Assembly (NCBI RefSeq): GCF_003590335.1
Contig: NZ_MIET01000032.1
Span: 62,001 to 126,000, forward strand
Reading direction: 5' to 3'
From: Pseudoalteromonas sp. MSK9-3
GTDB lineage: Bacteria > Pseudomonadota > Gammaproteobacteria > Enterobacterales > Alteromonadaceae
DNA: 64,000 nucleotides
Of this stretch, positions 9,165 through 19,166 are shown in pieces (position 1 is the stretch's first letter; each line of letters starts with the position of its first letter). A program made the position numbers and the translations under genes. The notes under the pieces are model-generated. The model was not told where the DNA came from. It did no database searches and saw only the letters and a list, made by a program, of their open reading frames with translations.

Positions 9165-10358
9165 TTAATTCAACTCACTAATACACTGTCTTGCGATCGC
9201 ACGTGCTTGTGCATCTTGTTCCATAATTGCTTGTACCGAGTTTAATGAGTTTAATGTCGACTTAGCAAGCACCTCTGAATTAATTCTGTAAATGTCACAA
9301 AAACCAATTTCATTGGCTAAAAATGCCGCCACCGATATTTCATTGGCAGCATTAATGGTTGTGGTTGCCGCTTGACCTGAACGACATGCCTCTATAGCTA
9401 ACGCTAAGTTAGGATAACGCGTAAAGTCAGGCTTAGAGAAGGTAAAGTTAGCGATAGTAGAAAAGTCTAACGGTGCAACCCCAGCGTTTATCCGACCTGG
9501 ATAAGCAAGGCCATACGCAATTGGTGTGCGCATATCTGGTTGCCCCATTTGGGCGATAACGGAACCATCTTTATATTGCACCATAGAGTGGATCATACTT
9601 TGTGGATGAATAACCACTTCAATGTCATCTACCGCACAATTAAATAGCCACTTAGCCTCTATAAACTCTAATCCTTTATTCATCATAGTCGCTGAGTCTA
9701 CTGAGATTTTTTGACCCATTGACCAATTTGGATGAGCGACCGCTTCTTTGACCGTCACATGAGGTAATGTTTTTAGATCACGTGTTAAAAATGGGCCACC
9801 AGAACCAGTCAGTAGAATCTTGTTGATCCCTTGGCTATCCAGCCCAAGGTCTGTGTTTTGTTGCAATGTATAAGGCAAACATTGATAAATTGCATTATGT
9901 TCGCTGTCAATTGGCAATAAAGTGGCACCATATTTTGCTACTTTATCCATAAATAGCTGCCCTGACATTACAAGTGACTCTTTATTGGCCAACAATACCT
10001 TTTTACCTGCCTCTACCGCAGCAAGCGTTGGTAATAACCCCGCAGCGCCAACAATGGCTGACATTACAGTATCAACGTCGCTGTGAGCAGCAAGGTCACA
10101 CATCGCCTGCGTTCCGCTCAACACTTCTATATGAGTGTGCTTGAGTGCTTCTTTAAGCTGTTTTGCAGCCACTTCACAGTGCATAACAGCATACTTAGGC
10201 TGATGTGTTACGCAAAGCTTTTGCATGCTCTCAACATTACTGCCCGCTGCCAAAGCAAAGATAGAATAACGCGCTTGATTTCTTTGAATCACATCAAGTG
10301 TTGATAAGCCAATAGAGCCCGTCGCACCGAGTATGACCACATTACTTTTCATACTCAT
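9165..10358 (-). CDS. dxr: 1-deoxy-D-xylulose 5-phosphate reductoisomerase
   Basis: NADPH-dependent enzyme making 2-C-methyl-D-erythritol 4-phosphate, the committed step of the MEP isoprenoid pathway that supplies UppS downstream in metabolism. The nucleotide-binding GATGSIG motif is at residues 11-17 of the chosen protein. The metal-binding PIDSEHNAIYQCL and the MNKGLEFIEAKWLF segment are intact. The open frame starts at 10382, but the ATG at 10358 overlaps the cdsA stop in an ATGA junction and gives 397 residues, matching the family. The enzyme family is the target of fosmidomycin. Confidence 0.96.
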   Translation of the reverse strand: MSMKSNVVILGATGSIGLSTLDVIQRNQARYSIFALAAGSNVESMQKLCVTHQPKYAVMHCEVAAKQLKEALKHTHIEVLSGTQAMCDLAAHSDVDTVMSAIVGAAGLLPTLAAVEAGKKVLLANKESLVMSGQLFMDKVAKYGATLLPIDSEHNAIYQCLPYTLQQNTDLGLDSQGINKILLTGSGGPFLTRDLKTLPHVTVKEAVAHPNWSMGQKISVDSATMMNKGLEFIEAKWLFNCAVDDIEVVIHPQSMIHSMVQYKDGSVIAQMGQPDMRTPIAYGLAYPGRINAGVAPLDFSTIANFTFSKPDFTRYPNLALAIEACRSGQAATTTINAANEISVAAFLANEIGFCDIYRINSEVLAKSTLNSLNSVQAIMEQDAQARAIARQCISELN

Positions 10359-11221
10359 AGAGTGACTGTCCATGCATAACACAAGGCAAAAATAGGCGCT
10401 GCAGCTGTTAAGCTATCGATCCTATCTAATATGCCACCGTGGCCCGGTAATATTGAACCTGAGTCCTTTAAACCTGCTTCACGCTTAAACATACTTTCAA
10501 GTAAGTCGCCAATGGCTGAAAATAATGCAATCACCACCGTTAGCCCACCAAATAACAGCCATTGCTTTGGCTCTACGTCGGCAAAGTAACAAAATATTAA
10601 AACAAAAATAACGGAGGTAAGTACGCCACCCAACAAGCCTTCAATGGTTTTATTCGGGCTCACTCTTGGCATCAGTTTGCGCTTACCAAAGTTTTTACCC
10701 GCAAAATATGCTCCAATATCAGCACTCCATACAATACCCAGTACCACCATGATAAGTGTTGAACCATATTGTTGAGCTTGCACATATTCGGCACTGCGCA
10801 TCACATTTAGCGCTAACCACAGTGGGATCAATGTCAAGACACCCGCAATGGCTCTCATCACGATACCGTCGCTCCAAGCGCGACTCATGGAGGGGTATTT
10901 GAATATTAGAAAAGTAGCGACTAGCCACCAAGCAAAAGACAAGGTAAAAATATAGTTCGCATCAGCGACTAACTTGCCCTGTTGCCAGAGTGATTCTATG
11001 GGCCAATGTACATGCAATATGGAGATAATAATGCCCATAAGCCCCACAACACACAAGCGTTGACGGTTTTTAGCTAACCCCATGAAGGCAGACCATTCCC
11101 AGGCACCGAGTAATACAATAGCGGCCGCGATAAAACTAAATAAAGCCAGTGGCGTATAAAACACCAAAAGTAGAGCCAGCGGTGCAAGCACCACTGAAGT
11201 CAAGATTCGTTGTTTAAGCAA
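10355..11221 (-). CDS. cdsA: Phosphatidate cytidylyltransferase
   Basis: Multi-span inner-membrane enzyme that makes CDP-diacylglycerol from phosphatidate and CTP, the branch point of phospholipid synthesis. The 288 residues contain about eight hydrophobic segments and the C-terminal CDP-diglyceride synthase signature SAIGDLLESMFKREAGLKDS, then the HGGILDRIDS motif. The start is TTG (11221), with AAAGG upstream and no closer alternative. It is 11 bases after uppS and overlaps dxr, so the order uppS-cdsA-dxr is a tightly packed operon. Confidence 0.96.
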   Translation of the reverse strand: MLKQRILTSVVLAPLALLLVFYTPLALFSFIAAAIVLLGAWEWSAFMGLAKNRQRLCVVGLMGIIISILHVHWPIESLWQQGKLVADANYIFTLSFAWWLVATFLIFKYPSMSRAWSDGIVMRAIAGVLTLIPLWLALNVMRSAEYVQAQQYGSTLIMVVLGIVWSADIGAYFAGKNFGKRKLMPRVSPNKTIEGLLGGVLTSVIFVLIFCYFADVEPKQWLLFGGLTVVIALFSAIGDLLESMFKREAGLKDSGSILPGHGGILDRIDSLTAAAPIFALCYAWTVTL

Positions 11222-11232
11222 ATTAATTACCT

Positions 11233-12006
11233 TTAACTTGTTACTTTAGACACAGCGAGTAGTTCTTTTATTTGATCGCCCGTGCAGCCAAAACGTCGCT
11301 CTCTAGATACATAACATGCAATCGCCTCTGCAAACGCCTCTTCATTAAAATCAGGCCAGAGTGTATCTGTGAAATAGAGTTCAGCATATGCTGCTTGCCA
11401 AAGCAAAAAATTACTTATACGACAGTCTCCACCAGTTCGTATTAGCAAATCTAGTTCGCTTTGATGTGCCATTGAAAGCTGTTTTGTTATTGCTTCTTCC
11501 GTGATATCACTTGGCTGAATTTTTCCTTCACTCGCCTGCATTGCAAGTTTTTGTGCCGCTTGCGTTATATCCCAACGACCACCATAGTTTGCTGCAATAT
11601 TTAATTGTAAGCCGGTGTTATTCTCTGTTAACGCATGGGCTGCCTGCACCCGCTCTTGCAAAGAGCTTGGAAAACGAGATATTTCACCAATAACGTTTAA
11701 TTTAACATTATTTTTATGAAGCTTTTTCACTTCTTTGGTCAGTACAAAAAGAAATAACTCCATTAATGTACTTACTTCATCTTCAGGTCGACGCCAATTT
11801 TCGCTACTAAATGCAAATAAAGTTAATGACTCTATTTTTAGCTTTGAACAAAATTGAACTGCGGAACGAACCGCATCAACGCCTTTTTTATGACCATATG
11901 TTCGTGGACGATTGCGAGATTGCGCCCACCGCCCATTGCCATCCATAATAATTGCGATGTGTTTTGGCAATGACTGCTGCGAAATTGTGTCAGCGTTTAA
12001 ACTCAT
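11233..12006 (-). CDS. uppS: Undecaprenyl diphosphate synthase
   Basis: cis-Prenyltransferase making the C55 lipid carrier used for peptidoglycan and O-antigen. The substrate-binding motif [14 protein letters not shown] is at residues 16-29 with Asp22, and the conserved [22 protein letters not shown] block is present. The frame is open to 12063, but that upstream part is within the terminator-like hairpin after frr. The ATG at 12006 gives 257 residues, close to the family length. It is the first gene after that hairpin and leads uppS-cdsA-dxr. Confidence 0.95.
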   Translation of the reverse strand: MSLNADTISQQSLPKHIAIIMDGNGRWAQSRNRPRTYGHKKGVDAVRSAVQFCSKLKIESLTLFAFSSENWRRPEDEVSTLMELFLFVLTKEVKKLHKNNVKLNVIGEISRFPSSLQERVQAAHALTENNTGLQLNIAANYGGRWDITQAAQKLAMQASEGKIQPSDITEEAITKQLSMAHQSELDLLIRTGGDCRISNFLLWQAAYAELYFTDTLWPDFNEEAFAEAIACYVSRERRFGCTGDQIKELLAVSKVTS

Positions 12007-12019
12007 AAATCCCGATTTA

Positions 12020-12060
12020 TATAAAAAAAAACGCCGCCTAGTATACCCCAGACAGCGTTG
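12020..12060 (-). terminator. Terminator hairpin between frr and uppS
   Basis: A 10-bp stem with arms 12030-12039 and 12050-12059 includes two G-T pairs on the minus strand and is followed there by a run of eight T residues (complement of 12022-12029). This is a good Rho-independent terminator shape placed after frr and just before uppS. It would partly separate the translation genes from the lipid genes. Confidence 0.7.
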
Positions 12061-12083
12061 CAAAACTAATAATTTTGAATTGC

Positions 12084-12641
12084 TTAGATTTCCATCAACT
12101 CAGCTTCTTTTGCGCTCAATTGTGTATCCATTTCTTTAACAAACTTGTCAGTAAGCTTCTGAACTTCATCTTCAGCTTGACGTGCTTCATCTTCAGAAAT
12201 GTCTTTATCTTTTAACAAAGACTTAACATCACCATTGGCATCACGACGAATATTACGAATAGCAACACGGCCACCCTCAACTTCACCACGAACAATTTTG
12301 ATTAAGTCTTTACGACGCTCTTCAGTTAGCGGCGGTAATGGCACGCGAATTATAGTACCTGCTGACATTGGGTTCAAACCTAAGTCAGAAGACATAATTG
12401 CTTTTTCAACAGCTTGAGCCAAAGATTTATCGAATACACTAATTGTTAGTGTACGAGAGTCTTCTGTTGATACATTTGCAACCTGGTTTAACGGTGTATC
12501 AGCACCGTAATAAGATACCATGATGCCGTCTAGCAATGCAGGGTGTGCACGGCCAGTACGAATTTTAGAAAGTTGGCTAGCTAGGGCTGCCACACTTTTT
12601 TGCATGCGCTCTTGCGCGTCTTTTTTAATATCGTTAATCAC
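12084..12641 (-). CDS. frr: Ribosome recycling factor
   Basis: Splits post-termination ribosomes together with EF-G. The 185-residue protein is full length and shows the conserved segments [37 protein letters not shown] and [11 protein letters not shown]. The start codon is GTG at 12641, supported by AGGA about 9 bases upstream. It follows pyrH by 23 bases, as in most bacteria where frr and pyrH are adjacent. A terminator-like hairpin follows. Confidence 0.97.
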   Translation of the reverse strand: MINDIKKDAQERMQKSVAALASQLSKIRTGRAHPALLDGIMVSYYGADTPLNQVANVSTEDSRTLTISVFDKSLAQAVEKAIMSSDLGLNPMSAGTIIRVPLPPLTEERRKDLIKIVRGEVEGGRVAIRNIRRDANGDVKSLLKDKDISEDEARQAEDEVQKLTDKFVKEMDTQLSAKEAELMEI

Positions 12642-12664
12642 AATTCAATCCTAGTCTTGTTTGA

Positions 12665-13402
12665 TTATTCAGAAGGTGCTGAAGAGATAAGAGTGCCCTC
12701 TTCTTCGCCCATAATGACACGTTTTAACGCGCCAGGTTTATTCATGTTAAATACGCTTAAAGGCATATTATGGTCACGTGCTAGCGTAAATGCCGCTAAG
12801 TCCATCACCTTTAATTCTTGATCAATGATCTCATTGTACGTCAAATGACGATACAAGGTTGCGTCAGGGTTCTTAACTGGGTCATCACTAAATACGCCAT
12901 CAACTTTTGTCGCTTTGATCACAGTATCGGCTTCAATTTCAATACCACGCAGACATGCAGCTGAATCAGTTGTGAAAAATGGATTACCCGTACCCGCTGA
13001 GAAAATAACAACTCGGCCAGACTTTAACAAGCTAATTGCTTCAGCCCAGTTGTACGCGTCACATACGCCGTTCAGTGGAATTGCCGACATTAAACGACAG
13101 TTTACAAACGCACGGTGCAGTGCGTCACGCATTGCTAAACCGTTCATCACGGTTGCAAGCATGCCCATGTGGTCGCCGACTACGCGGTTCATACCCGCTT
13201 CAGCCAATGAACCACCTCGTAAGAAGTTACCGCCCCCGATAACTAAACCCACTTCTACGTCGAGCTCTACTAATTCTTTTATTTCTTGTGCCATACGATC
13301 CAATACTTTTGGATCAATGCCAAAGCCTTCATCTCCCATTAAAGCTTCACCGCTTAGTTTGAGAAGAACGCGTCTAAAAACAGGTTTTCGATTGATAGTC
13401 AT
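12665..13402 (-). CDS. pyrH: UMP kinase
   Basis: Phosphorylates UMP to UDP in pyrimidine nucleotide synthesis; a hexameric amino-acid-kinase-fold enzyme. Key segments are [41 protein letters not shown] and [16 protein letters not shown]. The frame is open back to 13459, but that reaches into the hairpin between tsf and pyrH. The ATG at 13402 has GGAAAC just upstream and gives 245 residues, near the usual 241. It lies between tsf and frr in the canonical order. Confidence 0.97.
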   Translation of the reverse strand: MTINRKPVFRRVLLKLSGEALMGDEGFGIDPKVLDRMAQEIKELVELDVEVGLVIGGGNFLRGGSLAEAGMNRVVGDHMGMLATVMNGLAMRDALHRAFVNCRLMSAIPLNGVCDAYNWAEAISLLKSGRVVIFSAGTGNPFFTTDSAACLRGIEIEADTVIKATKVDGVFSDDPVKNPDATLYRHLTYNEIIDQELKVMDLAAFTLARDHNMPLSVFNMNKPGALKRVIMGEEEGTLISSAPSE

Positions 13403-13424
13403 AGTTTCCGGGCCATTTGTAAAA

Positions 13425-13480
13425 GTGAGATAAAAAATAACCGCGCTTATGAAAGTCATAAATGCGCGGTTATTTTAAAG
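13425..13480 (-). terminator. Strong terminator-like hairpin between tsf and pyrH
   Basis: A 13-bp perfect outer stem (13434-13446 with 13464-13476, core AACCGCGC) continues, after a 2-base bulge, into a 6-bp inner stem with a 3-base loop. On the minus strand the structure is followed by TTATTTTTTA. This is the strongest hairpin in the housekeeping block and lies between the tsf stop and the pyrH start. Confidence 0.75.
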
Positions 13481-13552
13481 AATTTTCAGCGTTGAAGCAA
13501 AAGCAAATCCGCCATTACGACCTCATTGCTTTTTTTGCTGAGAAAAGAGAGA

Positions 13553-14404
13553 TTACTCGCCTTTTGCAGCTGCGATTTGAGCAGCAACTTCAGCAGCGAA
13601 ATCTTCTTCTTTCTTCTCGATACCTTCGCCAACTTCTAAACGTACGAAGTTAGATACTGTTGCGCCTTTTTCTTTAAGGATATCGCCAACAGATTTTTTA
13701 GGTTCCATGATGAACGCTTGACCAGTAAGAGAGATCTCACCAGTGAACTTCTTCATACGACCAACAACCATTTTCTCAGCGATTTCAGCAGGCTTGCCTT
13801 CGTTCATCGCGATGTCGATTTGAACCGCTTTTTCTTTTTCAACTACGTCTGCAGGTACGTCTTCAGGGTTTACGTACTCAGGCTTAGATGCAGCAACGTG
13901 CATAGCTACGTGCTTAAGCGTTTCCGCATCAGCTTCACCAGCAACAACAACACCGATACGCTCACCGTGACGGTATGTAGAAAGGCTTGCACCGTCGATG
14001 TACTCAACGCGACGAACGTTGATGTTTTCACCGATTTTAGCAACTAATGCAACACGTGCTTCTTCAAACTGTGCTTGAAGCTCAGCAACAGCAACTTTAG
14101 AAGTTGCAGCAACGTCTAGTACAGAGTTAGCGAACGCAAGGAAGCTCTCATCTTTAGCAACGAAGTCTGTTTGACAGTTAACTTCTAGAAGTGCAGCAAA
14201 ACCTGCGCCTTCTTTGATAAGGATTGTGCCTTCAGCAGCAATGTTACCTGCTTTCTTAGCAGCCTTTGCAGCACCGCTCTTACGCATGTTTTCAATTGCT
14301 AGTTCAATGTCACCAGCAGTTTCAGTTAGCGCTTTTTTACAATCCATCATGCCAGCGCCAGTACGCTCGCGTAATTCTTTAACTAGGGCAGCAGTTACAG
14401 CCAT
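13553..14404 (-). CDS. tsf: Translation elongation factor Ts
   Basis: Nucleotide exchange factor that regenerates EF-Tu-GTP. The N-terminal segment [20 protein letters not shown] and the [10 protein letters not shown] motif are diagnostic. The open frame begins at 14467, but the ATG at 14404 has GAGGA upstream and gives 283 residues, the standard size. It is separated from rpsB by about 100 bases containing a perfect hairpin, and from pyrH by a strong terminator-like hairpin, so rpsB-tsf probably forms its own unit with some read-through. Confidence 0.97.
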   Translation of the reverse strand: MAVTAALVKELRERTGAGMMDCKKALTETAGDIELAIENMRKSGAAKAAKKAGNIAAEGTILIKEGAGFAALLEVNCQTDFVAKDESFLAFANSVLDVAATSKVAVAELQAQFEEARVALVAKIGENINVRRVEYIDGASLSTYRHGERIGVVVAGEADAETLKHVAMHVAASKPEYVNPEDVPADVVEKEKAVQIDIAMNEGKPAEIAEKMVVGRMKKFTGEISLTGQAFIMEPKKSVGDILKEKGATVSNFVRLEVGEGIEKKEEDFAAEVAAQIAAAKGE

Positions 14405-14463
14405 TAGTATATCCTCAGATCTGAATATGTTTAGGGAAGCGGGATGACCGCTCTTCAAGAATA

Positions 14464-14496
14464 TCAAGTCTTCATCACGAATTGATGAAGACTTGA
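14464..14496 (-). promoter_or_regulatory. Perfect hairpin between rpsB and tsf
   Basis: A perfect 14-bp stem (14464-14477 and 14483-14496) closes a 5-base loop in the rpsB-tsf spacer. It begins about 10 bases after the rpsB stop and has no T-tract on the minus strand, so it looks more like an RNA processing, stability or partial-attenuation element than a simple terminator. Confidence 0.6.
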
Positions 14497-14506
14497 TGAC
14501 AGCTAA

Positions 14507-15235
14507 TTACTCAGCTTCAACGAAATCGTCGTTCTCTGCTTGAGCAACGATATTGCTTTCACGGCCTTCAGTGATAGCAGTTGCAACAGCGCCAGTGTAA
14601 AGCTGGATAGCACGGATTGCATCGTCGTTACCTGGGATGATGAAATCAACACCATCTGGGTTCGAGTTAGTATCAACTACTGATACTACTGGAATACCTA
14701 GGTTGTTAGCTTCGCGAATTGCAATGTGCTCGTGATCTGCATCGATAACGAAGATAGCGTCTGGAAGACCGCCCATATCTTTGATACCGCCAAGGCTCTT
14801 TTCAAGCTTTTCCATTTCACGAGTAAGCATTAACGCTTCTTTTTTAGTTAGCTTCTCGAAAGTACCGTCTTGGCTTTGAGTTTCAAGGTCTTTAAGACGC
14901 TTGATTGATTGACGAACTGTTTTCCAGTTAGTCAACATACCACCTAACCAACGGTGATTTACGTAGAACTGCTCACTTTGAAGAGCTGACTCTTTAACTG
15001 CTTCGCTTGCAGCGCGCTTAGTACCTACGAAAAGAATTTTACCTTTGTTAGAAGCAGCGTTCTGTAAGAACTTAAGTGCGTCGTTGAACATTGGTACAGT
15101 TTTTTCAAGGTTGATGATATGTACACGGTTACGAGCGCCGAAGATGAAAGGCTTCATCTTTGGGTTCCAGTAACGTGCTTGGTGACCGAAGTGAACACCA
15201 GCTTGAAGCATATCGCGCATTGAAACGTTTGCCAT
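14507..15235 (-). CDS. rpsB: 30S ribosomal protein S2
   Basis: Small-subunit ribosomal protein. The 242-residue sequence begins [19 protein letters not shown] and includes the conserved [24 protein letters not shown] and [26 protein letters not shown] segments. The length is normal. It is the first gene of the minus-strand block and is divergent from map, as in many gammaproteobacteria. The promoter and the long leader upstream suggest growth-rate control and possible autoregulation. Confidence 0.98.
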   Translation of the reverse strand: MANVSMRDMLQAGVHFGHQARYWNPKMKPFIFGARNRVHIINLEKTVPMFNDALKFLQNAASNKGKILFVGTKRAASEAVKESALQSEQFYVNHRWLGGMLTNWKTVRQSIKRLKDLETQSQDGTFEKLTKKEALMLTREMEKLEKSLGGIKDMGGLPDAIFVIDADHEHIAIREANNLGIPVVSVVDTNSNPDGVDFIIPGNDDAIRAIQLYTGAVATAITEGRESNIVAQAENDDFVEAE

Positions 15236-15410
15236 TTTAATTTCCTCTAAGTTAGTTAGGGTTAAGCCTCCACATATCCCATAGCACCAACATGTTCAGT
15301 ATTTTACTAAGACATGCACCCAAGTGTATGTGTCGATATGTGTGTGTGTTAAAATAAAATTGTGGTTGCCTTAAATACAAACATCTCTAAGATAAATTTG
15401 TAAAAAGACG
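15236..15410 (-). promoter_or_regulatory. Long rpsB 5' leader, possible S2 autoregulatory RNA
   Basis: If transcription starts just after the promoter at 15417-15445, the rpsB mRNA has a leader of about 170 bases. Leaders of this gene in gammaproteobacteria are known to bind S2 and repress rpsB-tsf. I can see a GC-containing block near the start codon and a TAGAGGAA ribosome-binding site, but I did not derive a full fold, so the S2 control is inference. Confidence 0.45.
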
Positions 15411-15416
15411 GCGCGC

Positions 15417-15445
15417 TTTATACCATATAAAATAACAGAACTCAA
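15417..15445 (-). promoter_or_regulatory. rpsB: rpsB promoter with GC-rich discriminator
   Basis: On the minus strand there is TTGAGT (15440-15445), a 17-base spacer, and TATAAA (15417-15422), followed at once by GCGCGCCG. The spacing is ideal for sigma-70. A GC-rich discriminator of this kind is typical of promoters repressed in the stringent response, which fits a ribosomal protein gene. Confidence 0.6.
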
Positions 15446-15503
15446 CAATCAGTATAAAAATTGTGCGTTGTAACTAACTTAAAATAACCGACTTGGAGTC
15501 TGA

Positions 15504-16295
15504 ATGAGTGCAGTGATTAAAACCCCTGAAGAAATCGAAAAAATGCGTATTGCCGGGCGTTTAGCCGCGGAAGTATTAGAAATGATTGAGCCGCATGTGA
15601 AGCCAGGGGTCACAACAGACGAGCTAAATACAATTTGTCATGATTACATTGTAAATAAGCAACAAGGCATACCTGCTCCGCTTAATTACCATGGTTTTCC
15701 AAAGTCGATTTGTACGTCCGTTAATCACGTAATTTGTCATGGTATTCCCAATGACAAAGCATTAAAAGATGGCGACAGTGTCAATATTGATATTACCGTC
15801 ATCAAAGATGGCTACCACGGCGATACATCTAAAATGTTCCATGTAGGGACGCCAAATATTCAAGGCAAACGCCTTGCTGAAATTACCCAAGAAAGCCTTT
15901 ACCTTGCCATTAAAATGGTTAAACCAGGTGCGCGTTTAGGTGACATTGGTGCAGCAATTCAAAAGTATGCTGAAGGTTTTAATTATTCAATCGTACGCGA
16001 ATACTGCGGCCATGGTATTGGCGCTGAATTCCACGAAGAACCTCAAGTTATGCATTACGGTAAACCAGGCACGGGTGAAACATTAAAAGCGGGCATGTGT
16101 TTAACCATTGAACCTATGGTCAACGCAGGTAAGCGTCAATGTAAAGTGCTCAAAGACAACTGGACTGTCGTGACAAAAGACCGCAGCTTGTCTGCTCAGT
16201 GGGAGCACACTTTATTGGTTACAGACAATGGTGTGGAGATCTTAACGCACCGTAATGACGATACCATCGATAGAGTAATAGAGCACACAGCATAA
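15504..16295 (+). CDS. map: Methionine aminopeptidase, type I
   Basis: Removes the N-terminal methionine from nascent proteins. The 263-residue pita-bread-fold enzyme keeps all five metal ligands: Asp96, Asp107, His170, Glu203 and Glu234, within NIDITVIKDGYHGDTSK, EYCGHGIGAEFHEEP, TIEPM and QWEHTLLV. The ATG at 15504 follows TTGGAGTCTGA. It is divergent from rpsB and is followed, after 242 bases, by glnD, the same neighbourhood as in enterobacteria. Confidence 0.97.
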   Translation: MSAVIKTPEEIEKMRIAGRLAAEVLEMIEPHVKPGVTTDELNTICHDYIVNKQQGIPAPLNYHGFPKSICTSVNHVICHGIPNDKALKDGDSVNIDITVIKDGYHGDTSKMFHVGTPNIQGKRLAEITQESLYLAIKMVKPGARLGDIGAAIQKYAEGFNYSIVREYCGHGIGAEFHEEPQVMHYGKPGTGETLKAGMCLTIEPMVNAGKRQCKVLKDNWTVVTKDRSLSAQWEHTLLVTDNGVEILTHRNDDTIDRVIEHTA

Positions 16296-16343
16296 CAACC
16301 ATGGTTCACTGCGAGTCATTCGTATTAACCATAATTTAGCGAA

Positions 16344-16378
16344 AAGTGAGTGAAGACTGGTCGGTACTTTACTCACTT
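16344..16378. repeat. Imperfect inverted repeat in the map-glnD spacer
   Basis: Arms 16344-16355 and 16367-16378 (AAGTGAGT core) pair with one mismatch around an 11-base loop. There is no T-tract on either side, so it is only a possible RNA structure. The rest of the 242-base spacer shows nothing else that I can name. Confidence 0.35.
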
Positions 16379-16537
16379 CGCTCATATCTCAATAAAAAAT
16401 GCGCTTCAAGCGTTGCCCTTTGTGCGCAAGTCAGTAAGCTAAGTAATACCTTTGCAAATGTATCGGGCCTGTATACATTACTGTGCTCACCATAACCGAT
16501 AGCATAAACCTAAATAAGACGGATCAGGGGGCCTTAA

Positions 16538-19156
16538 GTGGCATTGCCTAATAAAGTAAAAACGCTGCTCGACAACGCGCAGCACCTTGGCGATTTAAAA
16601 GATTGTGCAAACTATTTTTATAAATGGTTAAGCAATGAGTTTTCCAAACAGCCAGTTCGTAATCTCATTAATTCTCGCGCTGAATTTATAGACCGATTGT
16701 TGATAAAGTTATTCAACGACACTGGTTTAGCCCATTACCCAGAATTGGCCCTTATTGCAGTTGGTGGATATGGTCGAGGTGAGTTACACCCTTATTCTGA
16801 TATTGACTTCTTACTGCTGGTTAACGACACCCCCAACGCTGAAATGACCTCTGCACTTGAAGAATTTGTGACACTTCTGTGGGACCTAAACCTAGAAATT
16901 GGTCACAGCGTTCGTACCCATGATCAAGTATTAGAACAAAAACAAGAAGATGTACATTTCACCACCTGTTTACTCGAAAGTAGACTTATCTGTGGTAATC
17001 ATGTCGAGTTTGAGCGATTGAGAAGTCATATTGTAGAAACCCCCATTTGGAAATCTGATGACTTTTTCATTGCCAAAACCAATGAGCAGCAAGTAAGGCA
17101 TCGAAAGTGCCATGGCACCGCTTATAATTTAGAACCCAATATCAAAGAAAACCCTGGTGGCCTCAGAGATGTGCAAACTATTTTTTGGGTTGCTAAAAAG
17201 CATTTCCATGCTGAAACACTTGAAGAATTAATCAACCATGGTTACCTCACTCACGAGGAATATCAAGAACTATTAGAGTGCTTAGAAAACCTTTGGAATA
17301 TACGATTTGCACTGCACTTGGCAGCGGGACGATGTGAAAACCGACTGTTGTTCGACTATCAACCCCATGCAGCTGAAATACTCGGGTTTGGGTCTGAAGG
17401 TAAAGCCTCTGTAGAGCGAATGATGAAGCGCTTATTCCGGATCATGAGCCGTGTACGTGAAATGAACCAAATGCTGTTGTCGTATTTTGAACAAAGCATT
17501 TTACCTGACCAAAGCGAGCAAAGCGCAGTTTCGTTAGACGACAACTTTGAACGTATTGGTAATAAAATCAGCGTTAAAAATCCTTCGGTCTTTTTTCGCA
17601 GAGAACAACTTCTGGTGTTATTCGAGCATATTGCCGACCACCCTGAAATCACCAATATCGAGCCCAGTACAATAAGAACAATGCGCCAAGTTCGTCGCCG
17701 GTTGCTCGGTGATTTGCAAGACTATGCCGGTTGTCGGGATGCTTTCTTACGGTTGCTAAAACATCCAAATGGCATGGGCAGAGCATTTACTTTGATGCAT
17801 AAACATGGCTTAATCGCGGCGTATTTACCGCAATGGCGTAATATTTTTGGTCAAATGCAATTTGATTTATTCCACGCCTACACCGTAGATGAACACACTC
17901 ATAAGCTGATCAACAATATTTATCTATATACCGATAAAGAGCGAAAAAAAGAATTCCCTTTATGCAGTGAAATCATCACCCGTATGGATAAGCCTGAGTT
18001 GCTTTATTTAGCCGCTATCTTCCATGATATTGCCAAAGGTCGTGGTGGCGATCACTCAGAGCTTGGCGCCGTTGATGCGCTCGCCTTCTGCAAAGTACAT
18101 GGGTTCACTAATTCTGATGCTCGCTTAGTCTCTTGGCTGGTTGAGAATCACTTGTTGATGTCTGTCACCGCGCAGCGCAAAGATATTAACGACCCAGATG
18201 TCATCGCCGAATTTGCTTCTATTGTAAAAAATGAACGTCAACTTGATTACTTGTATTGCTTAACTGTGGCCGATATTCGCGCAACCAATGACAACCTCTG
18301 GAATGATTGGAAAAACACGCTCCTACGAGAGCTATACTTACACTCTCAACATGCATTACGTTTGGGTCTAGAAAACCCAATGGATATGCGCGACCAAATT
18401 CGAGACAAAAAAAAGCAAGCAAAACAACGGCTCATTAATTTAGAATTTGATGAAGAAAAGATTGATGCTATTTGGTCACGTTTAAAGGCCAACTACTTCA
18501 CCGCATTCAGTGAACAGCAAATCTCATGGCATAGTGAACACTTACTTAAAATAAACGACTTAAACGCACCTTGCGTTGTTGTGGGTGAACAAGCCATGCA
18601 TGGCGGCACACAAGTATTTGTGTATAGTCCATATAATGCCAATTTATTCTCAAAACTACTCACCGTCATCGGCTCCAAAAAAGCTCAAATACAGCACGCT
18701 CAAGTCATGACAACCAAAGATAACTCGGTGGTGTACAACTTCGTGATCTTAGAAGTAAGTGGCAACCCGATGAGCAGTAGCCGAGCTAAGTCGATACGCC
18801 GTGGCTTAGAAGTCATTTTAAAAGATCCTAAAAAGAAAATTCGTACCAAGAAAAATCGCTCGCAACGTTTTAAAGACTTTAATATTAAACCTAAAGTCAT
18901 TGTACGGCCCCATGCCCGTGCGGATAGAAATTTAATTGAAATTCAAGCCATTGATATACCTGGACTGTTAACAAAAATTGCCGAGGTCTTTCAAGCGAAT
19001 TCATTGCACATTCACGCCGCTAGAATTACAACTGTTGGCGAACGAGCAGAAGACTTTTTTGTAATATCAAATACTGATTATCAAGCGCTTGCAGAAGAGC
19101 ATAAAGCTGCGCTACAACGCGATCTGATGAAAAAATTAAATGCAGAAACAGAGTAA
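16538..19156 (+). CDS. glnD: Bifunctional uridylyltransferase/uridylyl-removing enzyme
   Basis: Senses glutamine and adds or removes UMP on PII proteins, setting nitrogen assimilation. Domains in order: nucleotidyltransferase with [15 protein letters not shown] at residues 76-90; HD phosphohydrolase with [16 protein letters not shown] near 496; and two C-terminal ACT domains, the last starting near [20 protein letters not shown]. The 872 residues are typical. The start is GTG at 16538 with a purine-rich CAGGGGG site upstream. dapD follows after 10 bases, an order shared with E. coli relatives. Confidence 0.96.
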   Translation: MALPNKVKTLLDNAQHLGDLKDCANYFYKWLSNEFSKQPVRNLINSRAEFIDRLLIKLFNDTGLAHYPELALIAVGGYGRGELHPYSDIDFLLLVNDTPNAEMTSALEEFVTLLWDLNLEIGHSVRTHDQVLEQKQEDVHFTTCLLESRLICGNHVEFERLRSHIVETPIWKSDDFFIAKTNEQQVRHRKCHGTAYNLEPNIKENPGGLRDVQTIFWVAKKHFHAETLEELINHGYLTHEEYQELLECLENLWNIRFALHLAAGRCENRLLFDYQPHAAEILGFGSEGKASVERMMKRLFRIMSRVREMNQMLLSYFEQSILPDQSEQSAVSLDDNFERIGNKISVKNPSVFFRREQLLVLFEHIADHPEITNIEPSTIRTMRQVRRRLLGDLQDYAGCRDAFLRLLKHPNGMGRAFTLMHKHGLIAAYLPQWRNIFGQMQFDLFHAYTVDEHTHKLINNIYLYTDKERKKEFPLCSEIITRMDKPELLYLAAIFHDIAKGRGGDHSELGAVDALAFCKVHGFTNSDARLVSWLVENHLLMSVTAQRKDINDPDVIAEFASIVKNERQLDYLYCLTVADIRATNDNLWNDWKNTLLRELYLHSQHALRLGLENPMDMRDQIRDKKKQAKQRLINLEFDEEKIDAIWSRLKANYFTAFSEQQISWHSEHLLKINDLNAPCVVVGEQAMHGGTQVFVYSPYNANLFSKLLTVIGSKKAQIQHAQVMTTKDNSVVYNFVILEVSGNPMSSSRAKSIRRGLEVILKDPKKKIRTKKNRSQRFKDFNIKPKVIVRPHARADRNLIEIQAIDIPGLLTKIAEVFQANSLHIHAARITTVGERAEDFFVISNTDYQALAEEHKAALQRDLMKKLNAETE

Positions 19157-19166
19157 AGAGGAAACT

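Noticed and set aside
12915-13433. 172-codon plus-strand frame opposite pyrH
   Set aside because: Fully antisense to pyrH; composition is typical of a reverse-complement shadow, with Ser/Pro/Arg-rich translation.
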